In this document: positions 56,568-64,000 of the stretch, piece after piece | Position numbering within the stretch: position 1 is the stretch's first letter | How the letters are laid out: each line of letters starts with the position of its first letter | Origin: Acinetobacter sp. C26M | GTDB taxonomy: Bacteria > Pseudomonadota > Gammaproteobacteria > Pseudomonadales > Moraxellaceae | NCBI RefSeq assembly: GCF_023702675.1 | Contig: NZ_CP098478.1 | Location: forward strand, 2,356,001-2,420,000 | DNA length: 64,000 nucleotides | Direction: 5' to 3' | The notes under the pieces: model-generated | Seen by the model: the letters and a program-made list of their open reading frames with translations, nothing else | Told to the model about the DNA's origin: nothing | Database searches by the model: none | Translations under genes and position numbers: made by a program

Positions 56568-57422
56568 TTAGAGTGCTTTCACTGTACCTGCGACATGCGG
56601 CTTTTTAGATTTCACATTACGAATCAAGAAATCTGTTTGTTTTGGCTCGGCTGCAGTTAAAAACTCCACCGTAGATGGTAAGAACATCGGTAGTTTAAAC
56701 CAAACATCTGCCTCATAAGCCGCAGGTAATTCAATGCTAGCTAAGGCTTTTGCCTTGCTCCACATACCATGTGCAATCGCCTGTTTAAAGCCAAAAGCTT
56801 TTGCAGTTACAGCATGGATATGAATCAAGTTAAAATCACCCGAAATCACGGCATAACGACGACCTGTGTTTTCAGAAATATTCCATTCTGCTTTTGGCTG
56901 ATAAGCAGGTTCTTTCACTTCTTTTGCTTTTTCAGTCACTTTTTTCTCAGTTTTTTGGCGTGATAAATAAGTGGTTAAACTTTCCATCACCACTTCACCA
57001 CCGACTTTCGCAGTCGTGATGAAATCAAACTGTAAACCTTTGTCATGCGGTTTTAGCTCGCCAAACTTGCACGATAAAGTGATTTGCTCATTCACAGCAA
57101 TTTTGCGAGTTTGCTTGATTTGGTTACGAATATGCACCAAGCCTAAGATTGGGAATGGAAATGCTTCACTGGTCATCATGTGCATTTGCAAACTTTGCGA
57201 CAAAACTGCCAAATAGATTGCTGGCACGAAACCATCATTTTTAAAACCACAAATCTCGTTATAGCTTTCTAAATGTTTGCTATCAATCTTAAGTGTATCC
57301 ACCACATACTCAACTTGTGGCAGAACCTTCTCACCTTTTGGCTTTTTAAAAATCAGACCTTGAATGACTTTTGGATAAGCTAAATAAGGTTTTGGCAACT
57401 GACTAAAATGACGTGTATTCAT
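56568..57422 (-). CDS. MaoC-like enoyl-CoA hydratase/dehydratase (HtdX type)
   Basis: 284 residues, a double-hotdog arrangement. The active-site region is RRYAVISGDFNLIHIHAVTA and AIAHGM, matching the MaoC hydratase 2 motif (Y-A-x-x-S-G-D-x-N-P-I-H) with Leu in place of the usual Pro. It would hydrate a 2-enoyl thioester. The FabG4-like reductase lies upstream and the thiolase is divergent from it, the same three-gene set as the fadA2-fabG4-htdX cluster of mycobacteria. Confidence 0.87.
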   Translation of the reverse strand: MNTRHFSQLPKPYLAYPKVIQGLIFKKPKGEKVLPQVEYVVDTLKIDSKHLESYNEICGFKNDGFVPAIYLAVLSQSLQMHMMTSEAFPFPILGLVHIRNQIKQTRKIAVNEQITLSCKFGELKPHDKGLQFDFITTAKVGGEVVMESLTTYLSRQKTEKKVTEKAKEVKEPAYQPKAEWNISENTGRRYAVISGDFNLIHIHAVTAKAFGFKQAIAHGMWSKAKALASIELPAAYEADVWFKLPMFLPSTVEFLTAAEPKQTDFLIRNVKSKKPHVAGTVKAL

Positions 57423-57439
57423 AATAAACCTTTTATATT

Positions 57440-57570
57440 TTAGGAATCCTCCTCAACCCTCCTTTCATAAAGGAGGGAGCTTCCACAAATTATATAGGTT
57501 TTAATTTTTAGGAATTCCCCTCTTTTTAAAGAGGGTGAGGAGTATTCGCTCCGCAAGGGAGATTTTATAG
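57440..57570. repeat. Pair of short REP-like hairpin repeats
   Basis: Two related palindromic elements, each beginning TTAGGAAT (57440 and 57508). The first has stem CCCTCCTTT with AAAGGAGGG; the second has CCCTCTTT with AAAGAGGG. Flanking GTGAGGAG and CTCC elements make them look like inverted copies of one unit. Similar cores occur at 4122 and 38323. They resemble the short dispersed repeats of Acinetobacter intergenic regions. Confidence 0.6.
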
Positions 57571-57580
57571 CTTGAAGTTC

Positions 57581-58972
57581 TTAAGCACCTAACAAGCTTT
57601 GACCGCAGACGCGAACAACGTTACCTGTTACTCCTGTTGAACCAGTTGATGCATACCATGCAATTGCTTCAGCCACATCTACAGGTAAACCACCTTGGTT
57701 CATCGAGTTCATACGACGACCTGCTTCACGAATCGCAAATGGAATTGCAGCAGTCATTTGCGTTTCAATGAAACCTGGTGCAACCGCATTAATGGTAATA
57801 CCATTCTTTAATGTCGGTGCAGTAAATTTCACCAAACCAATCACACCTGCTTTTGACACAGCATAGTTGGTTTGACCGAGGTTACCCGCGATTCCACTGA
57901 TTGATGATACACAAACGATACGACCATTTGCATTTAAACCATCATGAGAAAGTAAGTAATCGTTAACACGCTCGATTGCTGACAAGTTGATGTTGATGAC
58001 TAGATCCCAAAGCTCTGGCTTCATGTTTGCCAAAGTTTTGTCACGGGTAATCCCTGCATTATGCACAATCACATCTAGACCACCTTGTTTTACAGCAGCC
58101 GTCTTGATTTTCTCGCCCGCATCAGCAGCAGTAATGTCGATTGCCAATACTGAACCACCGATTGAACCCGCAACACGCTCTAAATCAGCTTGTTGTTGTG
58201 GAACATCTAAGCAAATCACATGCGCACCATCACGCGCCAATACATGTGCAATCGCTTCACCAATACCACGACTCGCACCTGTGACCAACGCGGTTTTACC
58301 AGCAAGTGGTTTTGCCCAGTCCAAATCAACAACATCTGCTTTAGACACACGGATCACTTGACCAGATACATAAGCAGAACGTGGTGAAATCAAGAAACGT
58401 AAAGTTGATTCAAGGTTTGCTTCTGCGCCTTGGTCCACATAGACCACTTGTGCAGTAATACCCTTTTTGAATTCTTTACCAACAGACTTGATAAAACCTT
58501 CAAGTGCACGTTGTGCAATCGCTTGTTTTACTGTTTTCGCTGTTTCAGGTGTGGTACCAATCACGATCACACGTCCTGAACTTGAAATTTGACGCGCAAT
58601 TGGATTGAAGAAGTCGTATAACGCTTTTAATTGTTCTGAATCTTGAATACCAGACGCATCAAATACAACGGCTTTAAACTTAGATTCTTTGTCATCTGCA
58701 TTAAGAGGACGAAGGTTTAAACCTACTTTTGCAGCAGTTTGTTGTAATTCAACATTATTGCCCACATAGCTATCTGCATGAATATTGCTAAGAACTTGAG
58801 CAATCGCAGCAGAAATCGTGCTTGATGGTGCCGCGCCAAGCAATACTGCACCATTTACAACTGGTTGAGCACTTTCAAAACGATCTAGCGCAACTGGTGA
58901 TGGTAAACCTAGATTTTTTACGACAAACTTACCTAAAGGTGATTGTGTAAATGCTTGGTACTGATCAGTCAT
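57581..58972 (-). CDS. High-molecular-weight FabG-type 3-oxoacyl reductase (FabG4-like)
   Basis: 463 residues, about twice the usual FabG size. The C-terminal half is a complete short-chain dehydrogenase with TGASRGIGEAIAHVLARDG, NAGITRDKTL, catalytic Ser in VSSISG and YAVSKAG. The N-terminal 200 residues form a second Rossmann-like domain without the catalytic residues, as in mycobacterial FabG4. It reduces 3-oxoacyl thioesters. It is read with the MaoC gene and divergent from the thiolase. Confidence 0.92.
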   Translation of the reverse strand: MTDQYQAFTQSPLGKFVVKNLGLPSPVALDRFESAQPVVNGAVLLGAAPSSTISAAIAQVLSNIHADSYVGNNVELQQTAAKVGLNLRPLNADDKESKFKAVVFDASGIQDSEQLKALYDFFNPIARQISSSGRVIVIGTTPETAKTVKQAIAQRALEGFIKSVGKEFKKGITAQVVYVDQGAEANLESTLRFLISPRSAYVSGQVIRVSKADVVDLDWAKPLAGKTALVTGASRGIGEAIAHVLARDGAHVICLDVPQQQADLERVAGSIGGSVLAIDITAADAGEKIKTAAVKQGGLDVIVHNAGITRDKTLANMKPELWDLVININLSAIERVNDYLLSHDGLNANGRIVCVSSISGIAGNLGQTNYAVSKAGVIGLVKFTAPTLKNGITINAVAPGFIETQMTAAIPFAIREAGRRMNSMNQGGLPVDVAEAIAWYASTGSTGVTGNVVRVCGQSLLGA

Positions 58973-59195
58973 GGTTATTATCTCTCATACAAATGAATTT
59001 GTTACAAACACATGAATCATGTTGGGATATGGCATGAAATCAATGTCTGATTGACTCATAGCAAATCATACTTGAGTTCATGTCTGGATGTCTTGACCTG
59101 AATGTGGTCTCAAGCGTCATTCTAGTCAATACAGCAGTATTAGAAATATGGTATGTTTGTAGCAAGAATATCGCAATTATGCTTGGAAAAGCCTT

Positions 59196-60731
59196 ATGAG
59201 CAAAACAACTCAAGAAAATCCAGCAGTCGAGACTTCCGCTCAAGAGACTGTGTCAAATACATCAAAAGCAGCTTCAACTTCACGTAAAACTGCAAGCACA
59301 ACATCTAAAGCGGCAACGACGACACCAAAAACTACGCGTGCCCGCTCTACAACACGTAGTGCAAGTACGACAAAAAGCACTGCTGCGTCTACAGCGACGA
59401 AGGCAGCTGCAGCTAAAACGACCAAACCTTCTGTTCAACAGGATAAAACCATGAGCCAAAACACTGTGCGCCGTGTTGCCATTATCGGCGGTAACCGTAT
59501 TCCTTTCGCTCGCTCTAACGGCGCTTATTTCACAGCTTCCAACATCGACATGTTTACAGCTGCGTTAAACGGTTTGGTTGAGCGTTTCAACCTACAAGGT
59601 CAACGCCTAGGTGAAGTGGTTGCGGGTGCAGTATTAAAGCACAGCCGTGATTTCAACATGACTCGTGAGTGTGTTTTAAATACTCAACTTGCACCTGAAA
59701 CTCCTGCATATGACATTCAACAAGCATGTGGCACTGGTCTACAAGCAGCATTTTTAGTTGCAAACAAAATTGCTTTAGGTCAAATCGAAGTAGGTATCGC
59801 AGGTGGTGTTGATACCACTTCTGATGCACCAATCGCTTTCGGTGACGGCTTACGTAAAGCCCTGCTTGAGCTTAACATTGCTAAAACAGGTAAAGACCGT
59901 TTAAAAGCTTTAGCAAAAATTAATGTTAAAGATCTTATGGATGCACCTAAAAATGGTGAGCCACGTACTGGTTTATCTATGGGTGACCATCAAGCAATCA
60001 CTGCACTTGAGTGGGGTATTCCACGCGAAGAGCAAGATGCCTTAGCTGCTTCTTCTCACCAGAAAATGGCAAAAGCATACGAAGAAGGTTTCTTCGATGA
60101 TTTAATTACGCCATTCTTGGGTTTAAGTCGTGACAACAACTTACGCGCTGACTCAACTGCTGAGAAATTAGCAAAATTGAAACCAGTCTTTGGTAAAGGC
60201 GAAGCTGCAACCATGACAGCGGGTAACTCTACCCCGTTGACTGATGGTGCTTCATGTGTACTTTTAGCGTCTGAAGAATGGGCTAAAGCAAATGGTCACG
60301 AAGTACTTGCTTACCTAACTTTCTCTGAAACTGCTGCAGTTGATTTCGTTGGTAAGAAAGAAGGCTTATTGATGGCACCTGCTTATGCAGTTCCACGTAT
60401 GCTTGAGCGTGCTGGCCTTAAACTTCAAGATTTCGACTACTACGAAATCCATGAAGCATTTGCATCACAAGTTCTTTCTACTTTGAAAGCTTGGGAAGAT
60501 GAAAAATTCTGTAAAGAGCGTTTAGGTTTAGATGCACCTTTAGGTTCAATTGATCGTAGCAAGCTAAACATCAAGGGTTCTTCTTTAGCTGCGGGTCACC
60601 CATTCGCTGCAACAGGTGGTCGTATCATCGCGACTGCTGCGAAAATCTTAAATGAAAAAGGTTCAGGTCGTATCCTCGTTTCGATCTGTGCTGCTGGCGG
60701 TCAAGGTGTAACAGCGATTATTGAAAAATAA
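59196..60731 (+). CDS. Acetyl-CoA C-acyltransferase (thiolase) with N-terminal Lys/Ala/Thr-rich tail
   Basis: 511 residues. From about residue 86 (MSQNTVRRVAIIGGNRIPFA) it is a normal thiolase: nucleophile C178 in QQACGTGLQAAF, EIHEAFASQ, HPFAATGGR and the second Cys in ICAAGGQG. The preceding 85 residues are almost only Ser, Thr, Ala, Lys and Arg (for example TTSKAATTTPKTTRARSTT), like histone H1 or PhaF/AlgP tails. The ATG at 59451 has AGGA in front and would give the canonical enzyme. It is divergent from fabG4-like/maoC, as in mycobacterial fadA2. Confidence 0.9.
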   Translation: MSKTTQENPAVETSAQETVSNTSKAASTSRKTASTTSKAATTTPKTTRARSTTRSASTTKSTAASTATKAAAAKTTKPSVQQDKTMSQNTVRRVAIIGGNRIPFARSNGAYFTASNIDMFTAALNGLVERFNLQGQRLGEVVAGAVLKHSRDFNMTRECVLNTQLAPETPAYDIQQACGTGLQAAFLVANKIALGQIEVGIAGGVDTTSDAPIAFGDGLRKALLELNIAKTGKDRLKALAKINVKDLMDAPKNGEPRTGLSMGDHQAITALEWGIPREEQDALAASSHQKMAKAYEEGFFDDLITPFLGLSRDNNLRADSTAEKLAKLKPVFGKGEAATMTAGNSTPLTDGASCVLLASEEWAKANGHEVLAYLTFSETAAVDFVGKKEGLLMAPAYAVPRMLERAGLKLQDFDYYEIHEAFASQVLSTLKAWEDEKFCKERLGLDAPLGSIDRSKLNIKGSSLAAGHPFAATGGRIIATAAKILNEKGSGRILVSICAAGGQGVTAIIEK

Positions 60732-60750
60732 TAGTTCGTCTAAGCTACAG

Positions 60751-60782
60751 AAAAAGCTGAATCAAATGATTCAGCTTTTTTT
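60751..60782. terminator. Bidirectional terminator after the thiolase
   Basis: Stem AAAAAGCTGAATCA with TGATTCAGCTTTTT and two-base loop, followed by T-rich sequence. Confidence 0.93.
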
Positions 60783-60819
60783 ATTTTTAATGCTTCTTCT
60801 AGTTAAACAACAGACGCAT

Positions 60820-61173
60820 TTATCTCGCCCGTTTAAACTGCACATAATAGTCGTTTAACACTTTAATCGCTTGCTTCAATTCTTTTAGATTCTTTTCTGT
60901 ATTTCCTAATCGCTCAACAAAACGTTGTGAATACAATTCCAAGTCAATCTTTTCATTGATTTGTGGTGCAATCCGAAATAGCTTTTCTAAATCATCAAAT
61001 CGATCTAATTTTCGATTAGAAAAATATTCCAAACGAACGCTCAAGCCATTCAACACCACGCCATTTAGAATCGCACCGCGCTCTGCATCAAAGGCTAAAG
61101 CATGTTCTTTTAAAAATAACTGCTCAGGTGTCTCTTTAGAACTTTTGAATAGGTTGCTCAGCTGGCTTAACAT
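60820..61173 (-). CDS. Conserved-looking small protein, function unknown
   Basis: 117 residues starting MLSQLSNLFKSSKETPEQLF. No family is recognised. It is a soluble protein of mixed character: an N-terminal amphipathic stretch, a Gly/Val-rich turn (GAILNGVVLNGLSVRLEYFS) and a helical C-terminus. No signal peptide or membrane segment. It sits alone, convergent with the thiolase. Confidence 0.5.
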   Translation of the reverse strand: MLSQLSNLFKSSKETPEQLFLKEHALAFDAERGAILNGVVLNGLSVRLEYFSNRKLDRFDDLEKLFRIAPQINEKIDLELYSQRFVERLGNTEKNLKELKQAIKVLNDYYVQFKRAR

Positions 61174-61257
61174 CGATCAATCACATCACTCTACTTTTCA
61201 CTGGTATTAAACCGCTAAAACGACCAATCAAGCAACACTCACATCACAGCCACCTAT

Positions 61258-61285
61258 AAAAAAAGCATCTTCTGCAAGATGCTTT
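61258..61285 (-). terminator. Terminator after the GST-like gene
   Basis: A ten-base stem (AAAGCATCTT with AAGATGCTTT, CTGC loop); on the minus strand it ends in a long T run. Confidence 0.88.
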
Positions 61286-61293
61286 CTCAACAT

Positions 61294-62082
61294 TTATTTT
61301 CCGTACTGCGTTTTTAAATATTCCACAATCTTGGCAGATTCAAACATTTTTACGCCTGTGTTCGGATCAACCAAATACGGAACTTGAATATCTCTCCCCA
61401 TCACCTCTACAACCTTTTCACGTTTGCCATTAGGCAATGGAATATATTTTCCAGGTTTTAACCGTAAAGCTGCTGGCCCCATGTCCTGCCAACGTTCTTT
61501 TGAGACATTATGCAAAATATAAGGCAGTTCTAACTCAGTCAAAACCTCGCGTACCAAACGCGTATAAGGACTGGCCTCAAAGCTCCACAGCTCTAATAAT
61601 TGCACTGGCGCAGGACGATCAACAATCTGCTGGTTAATCCAGACACCACGCGCTGCATTAGCAACCGTTGCTAAAGTAGAGACATAAGGGAGTTTTGGGT
61701 AATGACTAAATTTCTTCGGTGTCTGCCCCGTTTTACCATAATGCTTAAATAGATGATGAATAATCTGCTGTGACTCATATAACTGGTCACCTGTATTTTC
61801 ATCAATCAAGAATGGAAATTGGCGTTTCCCACCCTTTGCTTTGACGATTTGGCGATACTTTTGACCGCCTTTAGGACATGGATAAATTTCTACGTCCAAA
61901 TTCAACAAGGTGATCACTTCGCGGACACGGCGACAAAATGGAGAACCTTCAAATTCATAGAGCTTGAGTGCTTTTGCAGGTTGATTTGGAAATGGTGTGC
62001 CAGAGACGCCTCGCCCACCCTCAATTACACTTGCAAGCACAGATTGTAAAACCTTGAATTGATGATTCACCATTTTCAACAT
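61294..62082 (-). CDS. Tandem glutathione S-transferase N-terminal (glutaredoxin-like) domain protein
   Basis: 262 residues. Two thioredoxin-like GST_N domains are visible: the first around KLYEFEGSPFCRRVREVITL with a redox Cys, the second around LELWSFEASPYTRLVREVLT, where the Cys position is Thr. Each is followed by a PFLID/PYLVD-type cis-Pro loop and ENTG/PNTG and ESQQI/ESAKI ends. There is no GST C-terminal helical domain. The start ATG has AAGGA in front. It is 12 bases downstream of rraA in the same direction. Confidence 0.82.
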   Translation of the reverse strand: MLKMVNHQFKVLQSVLASVIEGGRGVSGTPFPNQPAKALKLYEFEGSPFCRRVREVITLLNLDVEIYPCPKGGQKYRQIVKAKGGKRQFPFLIDENTGDQLYESQQIIHHLFKHYGKTGQTPKKFSHYPKLPYVSTLATVANAARGVWINQQIVDRPAPVQLLELWSFEASPYTRLVREVLTELELPYILHNVSKERWQDMGPAALRLKPGKYIPLPNGKREKVVEVMGRDIQVPYLVDPNTGVKMFESAKIVEYLKTQYGK

Positions 62083-62094
62083 AACGCTATCCTT

Positions 62095-62607
62095 TTAGCA
62101 GTCGGCTAATTTTTCTTTTGCAATCACAATACCGTTGTTATCTGCATAAAGATAATCACCAGAATTGATCGTCACACTGCCAAAATACAATGTGATATCA
62201 ACTTCACCTATGCCTTTACGATTACTTTTTTGCGGAATTGCAGCCAATGCATGTACGCCTAAATCCAATTCTGCAATCGCATCGACATCACGTACACAAC
62301 CATAGATCACCACACCATTCCAATGATGCTTTACTGCAGATTCAGCAATCAAATCTCCCATCAAAGCACAACGCATTGAAGCGCCACCATCAACAACTAA
62401 GACTTTGCCAGTGCCATCAGTTGCCAACAGCTCTTTCACACGAGAGTTATCTTCAAAACACTTTACAGTGACCACTTGCCCACCAAAGGTCTTCCGTGCA
62501 CCATAACTTTTAAAGAATTTACCATCGAGAGAAGGTATTACGACTTGTAGATCTTTTTCAGGATTATCATCTAACAAATCACAAGTTACGAAAGGGATCG
62601 TTGTCAC
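62095..62607 (-). CDS. rraA: Regulator of ribonuclease E activity A (RraA family)
   Basis: 170 residues. The RraA fold carries FGGQVVTVKCFEDN, VLVVDGGASMRCALMGDLIA and VIYGCVRDVDAIAELDLGVH, the usual family marks. In E. coli RraA binds RNase E and dampens RNA decay. Other members are 4-hydroxy-4-methyl-2-oxoglutarate aldolases, which share the same residues, so the assignment rests on size and context. It lies between the GST-like and NAD(P)-binding genes. Confidence 0.88.
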   Translation of the reverse strand: MTTIPFVTCDLLDDNPEKDLQVVIPSLDGKFFKSYGARKTFGGQVVTVKCFEDNSRVKELLATDGTGKVLVVDGGASMRCALMGDLIAESAVKHHWNGVVIYGCVRDVDAIAELDLGVHALAAIPQKSNRKGIGEVDITLYFGSVTINSGDYLYADNNGIVIAKEKLADC

Positions 62608-62619
62608 TGAAATTCTCCA

Positions 62620-63285
62620 TTATTTGCTTTGTTGTATGCTTAAATTGTCATAGAGTTTGAATGCAGCTGTCTGCGTTTGTGCTGCAAACAACATAGTATG
62701 CGCCAATTGCTCAGCCGTTACAGGTTTAAGTTTAAACGGTCTGGTCCATGCTTTTTCCACCAGCTTAAATGCCGTCTGTGCCAGATCTTCGAGCAAGCGC
62801 ACGTCACTTCGTTTACCAATTAATAATGACGGTTGGAAGATCGATAGCTTATAAATTGACAGACTTTTAAGATAATTTTCTAGCTCACCTTTTACTTTAT
62901 TATAGAAAACTGGTGAATTAGCATTCGCTCCCAACGCGCTCACGACTAATAAATGAATATTTTTGTCCTGAACTAAATCAGCAAAATGGGCATTAATTTC
63001 ATAATCAATCGCATAAAATGCTTCTTTCGATCCTGCCTGTTTTATGGTGCTTCCCAAGCAGCTGAAAGCATGTGTATAAGTACTGACATCCTCATCATTG
63101 AGTAATAAGAAATCCTCTAAAACAAGCTGATTAACTTTACTGTAAGTTTTTAATGTATCTGAATTTTTTCTGACAACGACGGTAATCGCATTGAAGTCAT
63201 CCGAATGTTGTAACTCATCAATGAGTGCTTGACCAACCAAACCCGTAGCACCGATGACGATTGCCTTTTTATCACCTATTTTCAT
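62620..63285 (-). CDS. NAD(P)-binding oxidoreductase-like protein
   Basis: 221 residues from MKIGDKKAIVIGATGLVGQ. The Rossmann motif is VIGATGLVGQALIDEL; later HAFSCLGSTIKQAGSKEAFY and LVVSALGANANSPVFYNKVK fit the HTATIP2/YwnB-like short oxidoreductase group. The upstream TTG gives five more residues but the ATG is more family-like. It reads toward rraA with a 12-base gap. The substrate is unknown. Confidence 0.82.
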   Translation of the reverse strand: MKIGDKKAIVIGATGLVGQALIDELQHSDDFNAITVVVRKNSDTLKTYSKVNQLVLEDFLLLNDEDVSTYTHAFSCLGSTIKQAGSKEAFYAIDYEINAHFADLVQDKNIHLLVVSALGANANSPVFYNKVKGELENYLKSLSIYKLSIFQPSLLIGKRSDVRLLEDLAQTAFKLVEKAWTRPFKLKPVTAEQLAHTMLFAAQTQTAAFKLYDNLSIQQSK

Positions 63286-63375
63286 TTTTATTTGTTCCAA
63301 TCAATGACTAAGGCTAATGTAACGTTTTCTTGCACAGTTTTCACCTGTTAAATGTACTTAAAACTATCACAAGAC

Positions 63376-63404
63376 TTGACTTCGCGGCTTAGTTTCCTCA
63401 AAAT
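63376..63404 (+). promoter_or_regulatory. Candidate sigma-70 promoter of rpsT
   Basis: TTGACT (-35) at 63376-63381, 17 bases, then CAAAAT (-10) at 63399-63404. It lies about 95 bases before the rpsT start. The -10 element is a four-of-six match; only inspected by eye. Confidence 0.4.
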
Positions 63405-63498
63405 ATGGCACTTGTTTACGGGCTGGTGAATGTTGCTAATGTTTTATTGGTTTTAACTTCAGCCCGCCCAGACCAACTTATTTTCAAGGAGTGCACGA

Positions 63499-63765
63499 GT
63501 GGCAAACTCTGCTCAAGCTAAAAAACGTGCTCGTCAAAACGTTAAAGCACGTAAACACAACGCAAGCTTACGTTCTATGGTTCGTACTTACATCAAACGT
63601 ACTGTAAATGCGATCGCTGCTGGTGATTATGCTGTTGCTACAGAAGCTTACAAAACAGCTGTACCTGTAATCGACCGTATGGCTGATAAAGGCATCATCC
63701 ACAAAAATAAAGCTGCTCGTCATAAGAGCCGCTTGAACGCTCAAGTTAAAGCATTAGCTAACTAA
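63499..63765 (+). CDS. rpsT: 30S ribosomal protein S20
   Basis: 88 residues, standard for S20. It begins with GTG ([20 protein letters not shown]) preceded by AAGGAG about six bases upstream. The highly basic three-helix protein binds 16S rRNA early in 30S assembly. As in many gammaproteobacteria, the start is a non-AUG codon linked to autoregulation of S20 in E. coli. A strong terminator follows. Confidence 0.98.
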   Translation: MANSAQAKKRARQNVKARKHNASLRSMVRTYIKRTVNAIAAGDYAVATEAYKTAVPVIDRMADKGIIHKNKAARHKSRLNAQVKALAN

Positions 63766-63777
63766 TTTGATGCAAAT

Positions 63778-63806
63778 AAAAAAGCCCGAATTTTTCGGGC
63801 TTTTTT
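63778..63806. terminator. Bidirectional terminator after rpsT
   Basis: Stem AAAAAAGCCCGAA with TTCGGGCTTTTTT around a TTT loop. Confidence 0.95.
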
Positions 63807-63813
63807 ATTGCCT

Positions 63814-64000
63814 TTAATTTTTCACATAAGGCTGTAAGCCTGTTCCTGCCTCTATCACGATCTTGAGCAGCTTCTGACATAATGTATAACTCTCCTCCAA
63901 CAAGCCCAAATCGCTCGCTCGGGCATTGCTCTGCATCAACAAAGCCTTATGCTGTTGATAACGTTCTTGCAAATATAACTGATCTTGGCTTAATGCAATC
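63814..64000 (-). CDS. C-terminal end of an unrecognised protein, 5' end outside window
   Basis: The last 61 codons of a gene reading in from the right edge, ending TGLQPYVKN and a TAA at 63816-63814. The visible part is helical (SQDQLYLQERYQQHKALLMQ, EESYTLCQKLLKIVIEAG) and gives no family. It is convergent with rpsT across the terminator. Confidence 0.55.
   Translation of the reverse strand, partial: IALSQDQLYLQERYQQHKALLMQSNARASDLGLLEESYTLCQKLLKIVIEAGTGLQPYVKN

Noticed and set aside
57987..58361. Plus-strand frame of 124 codons opposite fabG4-like
   Set aside because: Antisense to the conserved SDR domain; no start signal.
1..64000. Search for CRISPR arrays, tRNA genes, insertion sequences, integrase or phage genes
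   Set aside because: No regularly spaced repeats with unique spacers, no tRNA-like cloverleaf and no transposase or integrase motifs were seen; the short hairpin repeats are too small to be insertion sequences.

Overview
The window looks like ordinary chromosomal DNA from an Acinetobacter-type gammaproteobacterium (Moraxellaceae). The evidence is the AT-rich composition, the 476-residue AlaA-type aminotransferase with an N-terminal extension, a type II secretion gspL-gspM pair lying apart from the rest of its system next to pyrD-cvpA-purF, many LysE/Lrp/AraC/TetR regulator-transporter pairs, and several small lipoproteins. I see no rRNA, tRNA, CRISPR array, prophage, transposase or plasmid function. 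No stretch of more than about 300 bases lacks a gene; most gaps hold promoters and perfect hairpin terminators.

Layout. 0-8 kb: partial Mpo1/DUF962-like membrane protein divergent from a Crp-like regulator, a small secreted Lys-rich protein facing a lipoprotein, a tautomerase-fold protein, then purT (purines), glnD (nitrogen sensing) and dapC (lysine/peptidoglycan). 8-18.7 kb: TonB-dependent siderophore receptor, LysE exporter/Lrp divergent pair, a two-gene RND efflux system, a second LysE exporter with an AraC regulator, and a glutathione peroxidase/msrB oxidative-repair pair. 19-31.6 kb: AlaA-like aminotransferase with an extra N-terminal domain, Sel1-repeat protein, dnaE, trmJ-cysE, two lipoproteins (one an alpha/beta hydrolase) and ahpF. 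31.6-39.2 kb: an all-minus run with a three-gene TelA cluster, a solute-binding protein, a thioesterase, a fatty acid desaturase, a PaaX-type regulator and uppP. 39.3-48.4 kb: a predicted M48 pseudopeptidase, purF-cvpA-pyrD, gspM-gspL, sixA, gpsA and a nitroreductase. 48.6-54.7 kb: lipoproteins, pgk, DUF2237 plus Maf pair, an AT-rich orphan, and an MFS drug exporter divergent from a TetR repressor with two clear operator palindromes. 54.7-64 kb: GNAT enzyme, serine hydrolase, a MaoC/FabG4-like/thiolase beta-oxidation-type cluster, GST-like protein, rraA, an NAD(P)-binding protein, rpsT and a partial gene.

The most unusual items are: (1) the M48-like membrane protein at 39.3-41.2 kb, in which the HExxH zinc site is replaced by YEFNQ; (2) the TelA + TelA-like paralogue + membrane protein operon; (3) the thiolase with a histone-H1-like 85-residue tail and an internal start; (4) the AlaA fusion, whose promoter region carries three AAGCAAAT repeats spaced at about two and three helical turns; (5) the paired TTGRACA-type palindromes between the MFS and TetR genes; and (6) small GGAG/CTCC hairpin repeats. 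No completely new multi-gene defence or mobile system is apparent. All function calls rest on reading the protein sequences; no database search was run.
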